Assembly: GCA_964020975.1 (NCBI GenBank) | Contig: OZ026623.1 | Location: 74,120,785 to 74,184,784 of the forward strand | Length of the DNA stretch: 64,000 nucleotides | Source of the DNA: Hermodice carunculata | Lineage: Eukaryota; Annelida; Polychaeta; Eunicida; Amphinomidae | Reading direction: 5' to 3' | Shown here: positions 16,101 through 29,553 of the stretch, in pieces | Layout: every line of letters starts with the position of its first letter | Numbering within the stretch: position 1 is the stretch's first letter | Position numbers and translations under genes: made by a program | Notes under the pieces: model-generated | Seen by the model: only the letters and a program-made list of their open reading frames with translations | Databases searched by the model: none | What the model was told of the DNA's origin: nothing

Positions 16101-17019
16101 TTTTTGTGAAATTGAAACTGAAACAATAGAACATTTATTTTGGCATTGTCAAGTAACACATGATTTTTGGAATCAATTGTTCAGGAGGTGCTTTCTAGAT
16201 ACATGCAGTGTGGAAATTAATTACTATTCAGTTACTGAAGTGTTCTTCGGTTCGTATGAATTATCACCTATGTTAAACTTCGTATTCTTACTTGGGAAAA
16301 AATACATTTACAATTGTAAATACAAAAAAGTCAATCCAAATATTAAATGTTTCAATTTATATATAGGTCAAATTAAGGAAACCGAAGAAAGCATTGCTGT
16401 AAAGAAAGGAAAAATCAATTTACATAACAAAAAGTGGATGAACTTTAACATTGACATAACCTGACATACTTTTCTATGTAAACTTTGGTGTATGAATTAT
16501 CACAGTTATTTTAAATTAAAAGTGAAATTGCATAAGAGTATAATTTAAGGCTGGAGAAGGGGTAGGTTTTGTGGGGACTCAAGGCTCTCTGTGTAGGAGA
16601 GGTAGGAAAGGCCTGGCACTCTCCGCAACAGCCACCCGCTCCTGGTGGCAGTGGGAGTCAGGTGGCCTGTGCTTCATGCCGTTGCGGAGAGTCAGAGGTA
16701 GTGAGGGGTGGGCCGGGTGAGTACTCCTCTCATGCTTTCCCCAAGTTCCTGCCCTTTTCTCTGCCATCTTTATGTATTAAATATTTATTATTATGAGAAT
16801 TGTATAGAAATATCTATGGTAAGTAGTTATGGTGCAACTTCAATTATCAGATATTCACAAAACAAGTTTTCTGTGAAGAATAATAGGATGTTCTGAAAGC
16901 TTTATATGTAAAAGGTCTCAAAACATATTTTGATTACATATCAAATGATGGAATTTTTGTCTGTGCTTGTGTATTCATGCATGTAACCATTTATGGAAAT
17001 AAAAATCTCAAAAAAAAAG
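16101..17019 (+). mobile_element. 5'-truncated Tx1/L1-like LINE insertion with 13-bp target-site duplication
   Basis: The word gctggagtttagc stands at 16088-16100 and again, perfectly, at 17020-17032. Between the copies lies the end of a LINE ORF2 in one open frame (16101-16461). It holds CEIETETIEHLFWHCQVTHD (zinc-binding type C..C..H..C end), then GKKYIYNCKYKK and a Lys-rich end with KKW, as in the C-terminus of Tx1/L1-like proteins. A 3' UTR follows, with a 12-bp inverted repeat (actctccgcaac 16618-16629, gttgcggagagt 16681-16692). An AATAAA lies at 16998-17003 and a short A tail at 17010-17018. The Met at 16057 that opens the frame is in the flanking DNA, not in the element. The uninterrupted frame and exact target duplication indicate a fairly recent insertion. 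Confidence 0.92.
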
Positions 17020-17032
17020 GCTGGAGTTTAGC

Positions 17033-18540
17033 GTGGTGCAGGAAATTGTTTCAACTTTCTCAATGGAAACACTTGTTGTTTGCATTGATTGTATCAAAGT
17101 ATACTACAGTCATGAAAATGACATACATGCATTTGTCGAAATGAAAACAGAACTCCACATGCAGAAGATCGAAGAGGCTGCCACCAGTATAAAGTCAGCT
17201 CCATTTAAAGCCCACAATGTTGGAACATCTGAAATCGTCTTTTTCATTCCCGGTGGCATGGCTAACATTCGAAATGAAAGTGGGTCCTACCATAGGTTCC
17301 ATCTCGCGAAGTACTGTATGCAAAGAAGCTGGCTGACAATATTGTGCTCATTTGGAAAAGATTTGTCACCAAAGGTATCAGATTTAGCACAATGCTTGGT
17401 ATGTTCAGTACAGAGTGAAACATGTGCACTTGACTGGAGACAGCTGGATGTTCACAAAGAATGGTCCCTACAAATGTACGAACTGTTACAAATTACACTG
17501 CACAGCTTTATCAACAGATAGAGTTTACAGATGGCTAAACATGATTTTAATTTCGTCAGATCAAAGATATCCCGATTATATTCTAATTTTGACAGCTTGG
17601 TAAATATATTAAACGAAGAGTACAGTTCAGAATAGGGATGAGCTTGTAGTGATTTACCACAGTGTAACTGCCGTGTTTTCTGTGACAGCCCACAGTGCAG
17701 CCACCCTGAGTTTTCCAGCAGCAGAGTGGCGACTGAAAGGACAGTCAAATTAAACACAGACCAGTTGCACTATCTATGATACCTTCCTCCGAAAAAAATC
17801 CGCGTGTAATTAAACAAATGATCGGAAAGAGCCCAAACCAAAAAAAATGCTTAATCGACTACTATGCTATCTGATCCTAGCCCTTGTCACTATTGTCCTC
17901 CTTACATCATGTCCTGACCCAAACCCGGGCACTGTCACTCTCATCAGATCTGTACATAGCAATGAAAGGTGTTCCTAAGGATGCATCAGATATACAGCAT
18001 TGGCATAACCCCACTATGTGCCATGAAATGCTAGCATGTGCTGGTAAAAAGTCCATCGAAATTACAACAGGTGATATTTCAACATGCTTGTTACCTTAAT
18101 TGAAACTGAACACAAGGCGGCTCGGAACTTTGCACAGTACATGATATAAGGCAACTGGGCAGTTTGGACCCACTATGACATTAATTCCACATTCCGGGAC
18201 ATTTTTCAGGCAGTAGTTGAGAAAGAGTTTTAGAAATAAGGCAATTGTATCGGGTATGCTTCCTTTCAGTCACAAGATTGCAATGATAAAATCGAAATCA
18301 CAGTGCCCGATATGGAACCTCGCAATGACAGTATTTCAGACACTCTTTTGAGGAAGGTATGGATCCTGATCACCAGAAGAAATTGTGGCAAGAATGTATC
18401 CTCATGTTTAACACCTCTATATCAATGCAGAAAATTGTGACACTAGGAAAATGTAACAAAGGTGTTCTCAAAGTCGTATCGCTATGAATCCCTGATATTT
18501 AATGATTTTTTCAATTTGTGTCCTTATTGGTTTATGCATA
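17033..18540 (+). other. Unassigned; open frames at 17033-17521 and 17847-17978
   Basis: The 162-codon frame at 17033-17521 begins right after the target duplication of the LINE at 16101-17019, so before that insertion its sequence was continuous with the DNA left of 16088. It contains several Cys and His residues but no motif I know. The short frame at 17847 encodes a hydrophobic leader followed by SCPDPNPGTVTL. This faintly recalls the (G)D.E.NPGP-type leaders of some LINE ORF2 proteins, but the match is too weak to call. The rest, to 18540, shows nothing. Confidence 0.25.
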
Positions 18541-19290
18541 CGGTCCTATTGATTACTATATAAGTGAATGAGGATTGCAATAATAATTAACGATTCCAAC
18601 CTCTTCCCCCCAAACCACTGATTAAATTCACTTAAAACCCAGAAGATGTACTTTGGGTAGGTCATTCCCAAAGTGGTTCAAATGGTCACGGTCCAGGGAT
18701 TTTTGGATTTTTTAATGCTTTTTGGTCCAGGTTTTGACCAAACTTTGAACAATATTCTTCTTCTAAACTGCTTGGCTGATTGATTCGAAATTGTTGAGGA
18801 AGACTTCTGAGGACCTCGAAACCCTAATTTGTTCAACAAGTGGCACTGTGATATTTCATTTGATCTTGATGCAAAAAAATGTGGGGGTTTTTTGGCTATT
18901 TTTGATGTTTTTTCCAAAACCAAAGGGCCTAAAAAATATGTTCATAAGATGTCGTTACTATAAAACTCTGATTTTCAATAAATTTTTCATTTTGGATATA
19001 TATCGGTTAATGCACAGGGTCATATCGATTTCAAGTGAATGGGATTGCAGCGATTTTGATTTCTTCTCCAAAACTGCTCACCAGACTCACTTCAAACTTG
19101 GTGTGGATGCACCTTAGGTGAGTTTCCCTTAAGTTAGTTCAAATAGTCACATTCCAGTGGTCTTTTGATTTTCTATGACTTTTTGGGGTTCATATTTGGT
19201 CATATCTTAAAGCATCCGCTTTTCTAAAACTACTTGGTCCAATTGATTGAATATTGCATAAGAACACTTAGAGCTTGACAGCCAGAATCA
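18541..19290. repeat. Imperfect direct repeat, period about 460-480 bp
   Basis: Matching words recur in order: ggttcaaatggtcac near 18675 and agttcaaatagtcac near 19136; ttctaaactgcttgg near 18761 and tctaaaactacttgg near 19222; tcctattgattac near 18543 and tcatatcgatttc near 19020. The phrase cttctccaaaactgctcacc...cttcaaacttgg is typical, as I remember it, of dispersed non-coding repeats in molluscs and other invertebrates. Confidence 0.6.
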
Positions 19291-19800
19291 TGCAGTATAT
19301 GGTTGACCGTGACCTCGTTCTCAAGGATACAGGGTAAATTAGCTGTTTTGAACATTACAGATGATAAATTGAAATCTATTTCAGCCTGGACATTTATGTT
19401 TTACATGGTTATCATTCTCTTTATGGGCCACATTCAGACAATAGAGAAATGACCTTGGCCTCCTTCTCAAGGTCACAGGACAACTGACATTAAATTTACT
19501 GTTCACTTTATAACTTGGGATTTATTTTGAGTTGGGATCTTGATGTTGCACCTGTGAATGTTTCTTTACGAAGGTCACACTTAGACAAGTACATGAGTGG
19601 CCTTGACCTGATTTCTGAGGTCACAGTGCAACATACATGGCTTTTACTCTTTAGCGCTGCAGCTGTATCTTGGGATCGAACTGCGCTGGGACCTTGATGT
19701 TGCACATGTTAGTGTTTGTCAGTCAAGGTTGGACTTACTCAGTACATGGGTAACCTTGATTGTTTCAAAAGTTCACAGAGCCACAAGTGTGATAAATCTG
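19290..19800. repeat. Degenerate tandem repeat, period about 150 bp, four units
   Basis: The phrase (a)ccttgacctN...ctNaaggtcacag returns near 19305, 19451, 19601 and 19752. Each unit carries one or two AGGTCA/TGACCT words. No coding. Confidence 0.7.
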
Positions 19801-19840
19801 TGGAGCAGTTGGGCATGTGCTGCTTATACAGCCCTTTTGC

Positions 19841-20150
19841 TCTTGTTTGTTGACTGAATGCACTAGTACTCTCAAGTCAACAACATTGAGTCGACAATTC
19901 CACAGGACCTGCATTATTTATTCTCATCTTTGCACTTAAAGGCCTGGTCACCTGCTACCAAATGGGTGCCTAGTTTTATTCTTGTTTATTGACTGAATTC
20001 ACTGGTACTGCCACGTCAACGTCAAACCCAGGCCTCAGGGATGAAAGGTGAGCGTATTTCACCTCCGCTAACCGTGCACCCACGAATATGTATTGACATC
20101 GCTGAACTTAAAGGCCTGCTTATCCATGGCCAAATATACACACTTATGTT
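19841..20150. repeat. Degenerate tandem repeat, period about 140-170 bp
   Basis: cttgtttgttgactgaatgc at 19841 recurs as cttgtttattgactgaattc at 19981. ttgcacttaaaggcctgg near 19931 recurs as ctgaacttaaaggcctgc near 20102. It appears to be the end of the repeat tract that starts near 18.5 kb. Confidence 0.6.
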
Positions 20151-20239
20151 TTCGTTTATGGACTCAATACAAATGATTGTACAAAATCGAAAATTTAATT
20201 CTACCTACATTAATTACGTTATTTATTTCCTGAGTTGAT

Positions 20240-21930
20240 GCTTTGCCAAGTCCAAATCATCCTATCAACAATTCAACTGGACTTAAAAGGCACAAGGCCC
20301 CCTTTTTATTGTTCTCAGCAGCATTAAAATGTCTCAATGTTGGAGGTACAGCACGCTTAAGTGCAAGGTCATTGGCTGTCGAAAGCCCTGTCCACCAAAG
20401 AGAACACCTGAAAAAAAAACACAAGTAAGCACTGAATCAAATCTGAATACCGTGATCCTGTCCAAAGACTGCCCAAAACAATGAAAGATCTTGAACAAGT
20501 TAAACATTAATCTTGGTGCACTGTGCACTAATCCATTTATGGTCACGTGGGCATTTATATGGGGACAGGCACCGTGAAAGCCAAAAACTTTACAATTACA
20601 ATAAAATACTGCATTCAAAAGTCCTGCTCTTAATTGAACACCCTGGTTTCCCAGAATTTCGAAACTTGACTGCTTGCTCGTGTATTTTCCACTAATCAAT
20701 GTGGCAGTAGGAAGACCAGGTTGTGGAAGCAAAAGTGACAGATTTAAGTGAACTGTGCAGCATTCCTATGTAGCACTTATTATTTTAGAGGAGTACATGT
20801 AATAATGAAGGGAGTGCACACTGCAAGAAACCTACTGAAGGTAAAAAAAGCAATAAATTTTTGGAGCTTAATTTACTTACTTTTTCAGTATTCATGCTTG
20901 TCATGGACACTGATAAGTGTTGTAAATTGAGTCATGTACATCAACTCACATTATGCCCACAGTGATATCATGCTAGATATGACAGAAAAATTAGAAAGTA
21001 AACGGAATGTACGTCTGAACTATTCCAAGTCCTGTGGTTATCTGCAGAGACCCTGGTAGAACAATAGTTTACTGTTATGGGGAGGTGTCAATAACAACTG
21101 TATACATGTACTACAGGCCATGCAGGACTGCACAACACTAGCAATGCAGTTATGCGAAAAGTGTTCACTATGTGTTTACTTCGCTTGTTATTCAATACTG
21201 AAGGAAGACCATAATCCACACTTTTCATATAAAGAATGGAATATGTGATACAATTAACACTTTTTTTGCCGGATCTGCATTTGTCGGTTCCTACCACCGA
21301 TGTTACAACTACCCTTATTCCCTGTGGAGCAAGGGTCATTCTCCCATTAATGGAACGCCAAAACTTCAAAAACACGTGGCTCATTTGAATTAAATGGTGT
21401 GACGTTAAAACATTGTTATGTCAGATACGGGATCTGCCCTTTGCTGACATTAAACTGTTTTAACGTCCCACCTTGCCTTTTAACCTATACCCAACATATT
21501 TTCTCTTCTGTGTGCTTGCTCGTGCGGCCAGCTATCAAACGCGGTTATATTATTACAAGAATGCAACTGTTCATTCAACATCATGATGTCAACAAAAGTG
21601 AAGTAGTGCTGCATTTTCATGGAAGAATATGCAGTCAACAATTGGAAATTACTGTGGCTTCATTGCCTGTTGTGAAATGTGCCTACATCTGTTTAAAGAT
21701 TTTGATCATCAATACCAAGCAGTGACATAGGGATGTATTTATTATTCATATACACTTGTGTGTGTCAACAAGGTGGTAAGTTAGTTCACCTCATACTAAA
21801 CTTTTCCTGTAATATCTGTGTACTAAAGAGGTAGCTGCAATTGAACCTATGCTGTAACTAATAAATTTTGTCTACACTACTGCAAACCCTTGTCATCGTA
21901 TGAATTCAGGTTGCACATCACTAAAGGCCC
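20240..21930. other. Unassigned stretch
   Basis: Open frames of up to 132 codons (20334-20732, minus) and 108 codons (21399-21725, plus) are not recognised. No RNA or element signature. Confidence 0.4.
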
Positions 21931-22002
21931 TGCAGAATGTATGTATAGTTTAGTTAAATATTCTTGTGCAGAATGTATGTGTAGTTTAGTTAAATATTCT
22001 TG
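21931..22002. repeat. Two tandem 36-bp units
   Basis: Units 21931-21966 and 21967-22002 differ at one base only. Confidence 0.95.
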
Positions 22003-23113
22003 GGCATGAAATGTAAAGTTTCTGATTACGATATACCAATTTGCAACACAACACATATGCATGGAGAGGAAGGATGCGATTCATAGTCCAATCTGTGCAA
22101 TATAGTTGATGGGAATTGGCTGCAGGTAAGATTCCTGCTATATCTTTTATTTCTTTTTAATGCTACAAACGAAAGCAATAGGATAATAATGGATTTTGCA
22201 AGAAGTGAAAGGACATGCGATGAATTCCAGACCTACGAGGTCTTTACTTTTTTAATCGAATTCCAGAATTTTTACATGTTTACAGACACTGTATGAGCGA
22301 AGTCGATTGTATTATGCATCCAATGTATGTTATACTTGGCTCCTGCATCTTAATTTTGTTCCTCCCATATTGATATGGCTCAGCAATGGGCCTGGTATGT
22401 TGCACCAATTGACCGTCAGATGGCGCACAATCTACACTCGGTATGTGATATCATGCCAAATCGTGTTAGCAATGGCAGCCTACCATGGGTGGACGGTTAA
22501 TCGATTACAAGAAAAGTCAGTGACGCAAGGAGCAGTTACGAGAGGAAGGAAGATGCTTTAAAAAGAGGTTGGTTTTCTTTTAACATATCTTGCCAGGGAT
22601 ATAAGATTTAGACCAGCGGATGACAAAAAAATAGAGCTCTTTATGCAGTCAATGTCCACCCACCGGGTGACACTGATCAATGGCCCAGCTGTTGACATGT
22701 AAACGATCACTTCTAAGTTTCCAAAAGCTAGCAAAATAGTTGCAAATATCTTGGTCGAATGTCTGGTACTCATGTAAATTCACATATATAATTAAAGGCA
22801 ACTTAGACTTTGCAACTGAAGGAATGGTGTGTTTCAAAATAGGGTCTCCCGGTGGCTGCATCTCCGCACACACAGTAGCCATTGAAAGTATTGTTTGTGT
22901 ACATAGTAGCAGCTTGGCTGGTCATGGTAGGCAACCCACAGAGGTCAAATTTTTAATTCTATGGACTGGCCGGATCAGTGGATCGGATATCGAAGTAATA
23001 TTCTTGTCAACAAAGCCAACAATAGCAGGGCATCTGGTAACACTGTTTATTGTGTGTCAAGTTGAAACGCCAGCTATTTTTCTTGTGCCATTGTTGCTAT
23101 GCCTGAGCTAATT
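22003..23113. other. Unassigned stretch
   Basis: Overlapping frames on both strands at 22649-23111 are not recognised. Confidence 0.4.
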
Positions 23114-23301
23114 CAATCACTAAGTCCCATGAGACTTTTTCTTTTTGAAAAAGCATATCAAGTGGAAACTGGTATCTCAATATGACCCACTCTTCAAGTG
23201 ATTACTACTTCAATCATTAAGTCCTGTAAAATTTCGTTTTGAAAAACATATCATGTGTAAACTGGTATCTCGGTATGACCCACTCTTCAAGTGATTTAAG
23301 T
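23114..23301. repeat. Two tandem 97-bp units
   Basis: caatcactaagtcc at 23114 and caatcattaagtcc at 23211 open two units. Both units also share ggtatctc-atatgacccac and tcttcaagtgatt. Confidence 0.9.
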
Positions 23302-23799
23302 TGTAAATACATAACCTCTTCAGGGAAACACATAGATGTTTTTTTAAGGAAAATTGGTTTTTATCTGCACAAGTGACAAGCTACTCAAAACCCCTCTGTA
23401 ATGGTAAAAACCCATCAAAGATGCATTATATGTCAGGGATTAATATGTACCAATGTCATTGATTACATATAATTTTAATCAGTGTACAGTCCAAGGAGAC
23501 TCCATGATGGGCGTCAGAAATGGCGCTCCCCTTGTTTTCCAAAACATCAACATTAAAAGTACTTTCACATTGGAAATAAGGTAAAAGACACTCATAGGAA
23601 TAAATTACGAGCTTGAAACTCCAGTTTTGTTCTTAGACCCATTCGGAATGATTGGATTACCCGTTTTACAGCTGAGGCCAGTCTGAGACAATTAGCAAAA
23701 CCAGGAGCAGACCATGCAATTCGCATAGACCTTCCATGGTCACTGAATTCATAAAATATTACTTGATTATCCAAATTAGACTAAGTTTATTTGTGTAAA

Positions 23800-23960
23800 G
23801 TCTCAAGGGTAGAACTCACCAGGACCATCATCATGAGCAGTATCGAAGGTCCTGTTCAGAGAGTTCCAGAGTTTGATTGCCGAAACAACAGATTCAGTAT
23901 GGTGTATTTGTGTCCTCAAGAATTAATTCAAGGTTAGACATGTCACTGAAAGTATACTAC
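23800..23960 (-). pseudogene. Possible LINE C-terminal remnant
   Basis: The minus strand reads SAIKLWNSLNRTFDTAHD, resembling the (GA)K.WN.LP block near the end of CR1-like ORF2 proteins. No other RT block is visible nearby, so this is a weak call. An unrecognised minus frame, 23592-23774, lies just beyond. Confidence 0.3.
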
Positions 23961-26900
23961 GACACAATCGTGTGCATACCCGGGCGGAGCATCCTTTTAC
24001 ATGCTAGTATGGTATGACTCTTCTTTGTGACTGCTTGGTGATCGGGAAATGTAATTGCTATTATCTAGCTGTCACAATGGATTGTCCCATTCTGACTGAT
24101 CCACCTCAAAAATAGAAAAAAAATGTGTGGGTTCCCTGGACCTTGCCTTGCATAAATGCATAACTGTTTCATCTTAAAGACTAATTTCCATATGTACGTC
24201 TGCTTATGTTAGATTTACGCAAAAGCTAGTGATTTAAAACAAAATCAAGTATCGTTTAAACGAATGTGAAACATTCATTCAAAACCAAAATGCCACTTTT
24301 TAAGATTTTTTTCTATCAAATACAGGTTTACTGGTCATTACTTGACAATGTAGCCAATGGAAGTACGAAGGTAAAGAAATGGTGACTGGCAATATCCAAA
24401 GATTTTTTAAAATATGGATTAAATGTGGGGAGAATTAAGATTCAGCTATAATCCTGAAATGTTAATCGTACATAATGTGCAATAGTGTTAAGAACGTACA
24501 TTAGTTCACATAAAGAGTGTTACTACACAATTGGGTCCAGTATTGGGTAATTTCAGATTAAAATGAGATGACTTTAATTTTGATCCTAAATTGGTCGTCA
24601 TTTTAAAGCTCTGTGTGAATCTGTCCACACTGGATTATATTTAATTAACATCTGGTTTGCTCTCTTAAAGGGTAAAGATGCAAATTGCAGCGTGTATTTA
24701 TTTACCCTTTTGTAGCACTGTACCCTCCATATAATATCTTTTTTATAAGATATGAAACTAGTCCTCATTTTTACAACAATCTTACGATCAGAAAGACAGG
24801 GATATTCACGTCAGGTTGTTATTGAACAATTACTTGCAAAAGTACCAGTGGTATGAGTGGTAGAATGTATGTCGGTCTGATAAAAAGACTGAATATCTCA
24901 AAGCATATAATAGATTTGATTTTTTGCGCTCAAAATCCGCAGTCAATCTACGGTATAAAATGACAGAGATTAACTTATTTAGTTTTATTTTCACATTACT
25001 TCCGCCAAAGTGTCAGACTGGTATAACTGCAAGTAGAAAGCCTAAGCTTACGTGTGTTTTTTATATTTATTTATGAACTACCTGTGATGCCATTACGCTA
25101 ATACATGTGCATAATTAGTTAACTTCGTTTGTTTTTTATTCCAGAGTTGGCACTGTTCACACAAGTTCAGTAAAGATACTACCCCTTTAATGACAGAATT
25201 ATATAATACAGACCTATTCCAAGGGTGTTTGATGGGTCTTCACAAGCCAGCGTATCTGTACTAGTCTACCGGCAGGTATACACAGGGGAATAATTTTGGA
25301 AGAATAATGCAAATAGAAAGTAGTGCATTGATGCACTAGTTATTCTGCCCTTGTGGTCAAACAATTTTCGGATTTGTTTTATGTAACTAACTTCCTACTC
25401 ATAATCTGTGCTAGAATTGTTTTTTCAGATACTGGCTTGCTTGGAATTGTCAGGGGTCTTTCCCAGAATTAACAAAATGGATTTGGGATTTATTTTTGCG
25501 CTGTGCACTGCCAATCACAAGGTCGCATTATTGATATTAGCATGATAACTTGGAATTAATAAGCTAACACTTGGAATATGTCAATCGCTGCACTCTTGAG
25601 GGACTGGATTCTAGCCATATTGTTCAATAAAAGTTCACAAATTTATCATAGTTGTACAAGTTTTCACATGTAAGACCAATTACATCCTTATATGTAACCA
25701 ATAAGACTTAACTTTATTCACAGTTGCAGTATTTCGTCATTATTCATATTTTTACTGAATTTTAATGTTTCATCTTGGTGAATCGAAATCAATCTTGGAT
25801 GTGCTGCTCTACTGCAAATGGTAGTACTTCATGTTAGGAAATATTATGTGCAAAACTAGCCGCAATTGATTTACATTTTGCCCCTGTAGCTAGATAAAAT
25901 ATTTACGATTAATGAATTAATGAAAGTTATTAGCTAAAAGTTAGCATGTTGCCAGAAATAAACAAATCATACATATAACTGAAATAGAACGATCCATGAG
26001 GCCCAGGCGCACATTAATTAGCGTCGTGATTGAAAATGATTCCAATGAGGGCACCAAATGAACTACTTCAGCCAATTGTACCACCGAGCATGTCCGAAAC
26101 AGGACAAACCGTTGCGATATATATTACTGTTGAGTTGAAATGTGTATAGTGAAGAGTTACTCATCGATCTGGAAGTTTGCATAGTGATCTCACTAGTGTA
26201 TAGATACCTCTAGAGTATTGTAATAATAAACGATTAAATATATATTCATAAATTTATATTGTATTTTTATATGATTATACAAATAGTTATTTTTCACTGC
26301 TTATCACATACAAATAACATAAATGGAAAGTGTCAAAACTGTAATGGCGACGTAGCATCTCTTCTAGCCCGTTAGTGCTCCTGTTGTTGTCCAAAGGTGT
26401 TAAACAGAAAAGTTAATAGCAGTCATAAAACTCGTACGAAATAGCGAATTGTAATATAAACGGCATCAATGGTAATTATCCGTTTGCCTGGTGGAGATCA
26501 AGGTGATCAAGATGGTATTGAAAATGCTGATGCTAACATATTTCAATTTTCCTAACCAACAATAACCACCAAAAAGGGTCATGACGCACGATTCGTCTTT
26601 CTGGTGAATAAAGTCCGTAATGGTTAAAGTCAAAATAAGTATATCAATAGCAAAATTTTGATTTTTGAGATTTTCTGCCTGGTTTTGTACTTGAACATGC
26701 TAAAGTTATCCAGATGGAGGTAAGTCCGAAAAGAAATCAGTGTAACTCTAAGCCATGTAACTATACTGATAGTAATAATTATAAATATAACCAGTCTGTC
26801 AACCACATGAATCTCACTTTGCACACCCCAAAAATCTATATAATACTAAACGGGAGTATCATTACATAACTTCACATTAAGAACTGCTGAAGAACAGACG

Positions 26901-27655
26901 TCATATATGGATGAGCTTGGCCGTAGTATTATGTAACCACAAAGGAACTTGCCAAAGAAGAACAGTATCTAGAAAAAACTCCAAGATGAGCATGAGAAAT
27001 ACCAATAACTTGCAGCAAGAGATATATTATGTATTAAACATGTAAAGGGGATAAAATGCCTTATTGACAACCTATAAATTATGATTGTCATGACGCATAT
27101 AAGTGGACAACAGTTTTCAACAACGTAAGAGAAGCTGCACCGAAAATCCTAGTAAACATGAACTATTCATGATCAAAATTCTTCATCCATGAAACAAGCC
27201 AAGTCAAAACCCAGAAGTTTGAGGTAGGCATACTAAGAACTTTATGATTTTTTTTAATGTGAGTTAACGAATACGAAATGCAGTAAGAAACACCTTTATC
27301 CTGTTTGGAAATGGGTACCCACAAAAGCAAGTAGTAGTCTAAATCGATAATATGGTAGCAACTCTGAGCTTTAAGAAATATCTTGCCCCATATATGCCTT
27401 GTATAAAATGTTCGTTACGATTGTTAGTTTTACATATTTACTGCATCATTTATATAACAGCTCAAATCCACTGGATATCAAGATAATAAATTTGTCATTT
27501 TCACCCAGACACATATTTGAATATCCACAATCACTCGCAGACCAAGCAAGCGTCAATAGCTCGTTACGATTTTAAGCTTAAATCACTTTCACTCCATAAT
27601 TTCCCGACAAGGATATTATTCTTTATGACACTTATCCAAAGAATTTATTTTGTCG
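23960..27655. other. Long AT-rich stretch without visible features
   Basis: Almost no open frame over 60 codons on either strand for 3.7 kb (one of 64 codons at 26630-26824, minus), no tandem repeat and no RNA-gene signature. It reads as old unique intergenic or intronic DNA. Confidence 0.5.
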
Positions 27656-27659
27656 TAAG

Positions 27660-28240
27660 ACTATACGCTGATCATATGAAATGCACAATACCACTAGATC
27701 CCTACACAAAGAATACACAGAAGGAAAAATTCATGTTCCAATAGACACAGCGCAGGCAGCAACTACGCATTTATATTTCTGTTAGCATTTTTTCACTTCA
27801 CATAAGTATTCATCACCAAACGGATCCTCCAAATCCACAATCCAAAATTATATAAAATATGCAATACCCACAAAATCTCTACACCAAGAAGACAAAGAAA
27901 GAAGGAGAAAAAGGTCATGTTCAAATAGACACAGCGCAGGTAACAACTATGTATCTGTATATCTTTTAGAATTTTCCCACTTCGCATAAATATTCATGAC
28001 CAAACGGATCCACAAAAGGCATAATCGCATCTCAAACCTCCGTATGGTGCAGATGGTACAGTTTGAGGATACTTTTTCATGAACTATACTGGTTGCCGCC
28101 GGGTTGTGGCTCAGAAATGTGGGGAACGATATGTCAGGTTCGAACAGATAGAGTGCAGGTACCAAACTGCACATTTACATTTGTTCCAGGATCCCACTTC
28201 GCATTGTTCTTCATGATCAAACGAAAAATTACAGTGCAGA
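27660..28240. repeat. Degenerate tandem repeat, three units of about 184-219 bp
   Basis: The marker agacacagcgcagg lies at 27743 and 27927 and as agatagagtgcagg at 28146. Each is followed by a cccactt-cgcat...tcatgaccaaacg word and preceded by a cctacacaaagaa-type word. Open frames over it come from the repeat. Confidence 0.75.
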
Positions 28241-28997
28241 ACCCCGTCACAAACCTCCGCATCATGCAAAGAAGTCTTATTATGCCTACACTGAACGAGA
28301 TGTAAAAGGCCAAAATGCTAACACTCACACTCAACAAATCTTAATGGACAATCCTATTCATGATCACACATCTTTCATAATGGTGTTGCATAGTTGGTCA
28401 TTTGAAAAAAAGGATGGACATGTCCTGAGCTTACGATCTATGAGGTGTAAGCATTTTGAAAACACCTAATAGCAATACTTTCTGTATATTTCATACTGTT
28501 GCCAGTTATCATGAAAACAAATATCTATGCAAGTTAAACGATTCTCAAACCTTGATGAATATTTTGAAAATGCATTGGCTTGCACAGAATTTGTTTCATT
28601 TGTTCCATCATGACAGTCATTTATGTAATCACATATATCGGAATGATAAACGTAGGTCACACACAAAATAGTATGACGTCACATCTGTATGTTAGTCTTG
28701 TAATTCCACTGTCTCTTGAAAGAACGCACATGCAGCATGTGTGCAGATGAACACAGCAAATTTTAAATGAACATGTTTTTTCCCTGACAAACATCGTTCT
28801 ACACTATTGTGTTGATGCTCTTCCGAAATAGGGTATATAGTTTACCTGGACTTAAGCTTGTATATATTTGATAAAATCCGAGACGGTAAACTTGTTTTCA
28901 TCCAATACATACACCTTTACTACATTACACAAACAGTCTACAATGAGACAGTTTTGTTTAATTAAACACTTTCTAAATAATTTTTCAAAGTCTGGCT
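28241..28997. other. Unassigned stretch
   Basis: Only short overlapping frames. Nothing recognised. Confidence 0.45.
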
Positions 28998-29086
28998 AAA
29001 AAACACCCCCCCAAAAAAACCAAAAAAAAAAAAAAAAACCAAAAAAAAAAAAAAAAAAAAAAACCAAAAAAAAAAAAAAAAAAAAA
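28998..29086. repeat. A-rich tract with CC interruptions
   Basis: Runs of A about 18-24 long separated by single CC pairs, preceded by CCCCCC. It may be a slipped poly-A or a base-calling problem. Confidence 0.9.
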
Positions 29087-29231
29087 GAATGAGACAGTCT
29101 TGAATGATTACTCTCTTACTTGATGTGGAGTAATAAATGCATAATGCTTTTCTGACTGGGATGGTCAAACATACCTTCTGTTCTAGCATCGCCATGTTGA
29201 TCATTTAACAAAAACAAGGCACACAGGCCCC

Positions 29232-29553
29232 GATTGTGTAGATTTCTACATGAAATGAGGTTGATAACATGAGCGTATAACAAATAACTTGATAACGCAA
29301 AATTCTTGACACCAAAGTGTTTATTCTTATTTACTGAAGGATAATCATATCGCTCTTACTAAGCAGCTGCCAGTTTCAGTGTACGGATGTACGATTGTGT
29401 AGATTTCTACGCGAAATGAGGTTGATAACATGAGCGTATAACAAATAACTTGATAACGCAAAATTTTTGACATCAAAGGGTTTATTCTTATTTACTGAAG
29501 GATAATCATATCGCTCTTACGAAGCAACTGCCAGTTTCAGTGTACGGATATAC
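29232..29553. repeat. Tandem duplication, two 161-bp units
   Basis: Units 29232-29392 and 29393-29553 differ at about eight positions (roughly 95% identity by eye). The second unit overlaps the end of the minus-strand open frame at 29517-29822. Confidence 0.95.

Noticed and set aside
17847-17978. LINE ORF2 leader with an NPGP-type self-cleaving motif
   Set aside because: Only DPNPG is present. The conserved Gly-Asp-x-Glu context is missing and no LINE follows.
29223-29553. CRISPR-like array
   Set aside because: Only two long adjacent units without spacers, in an animal-type genome.
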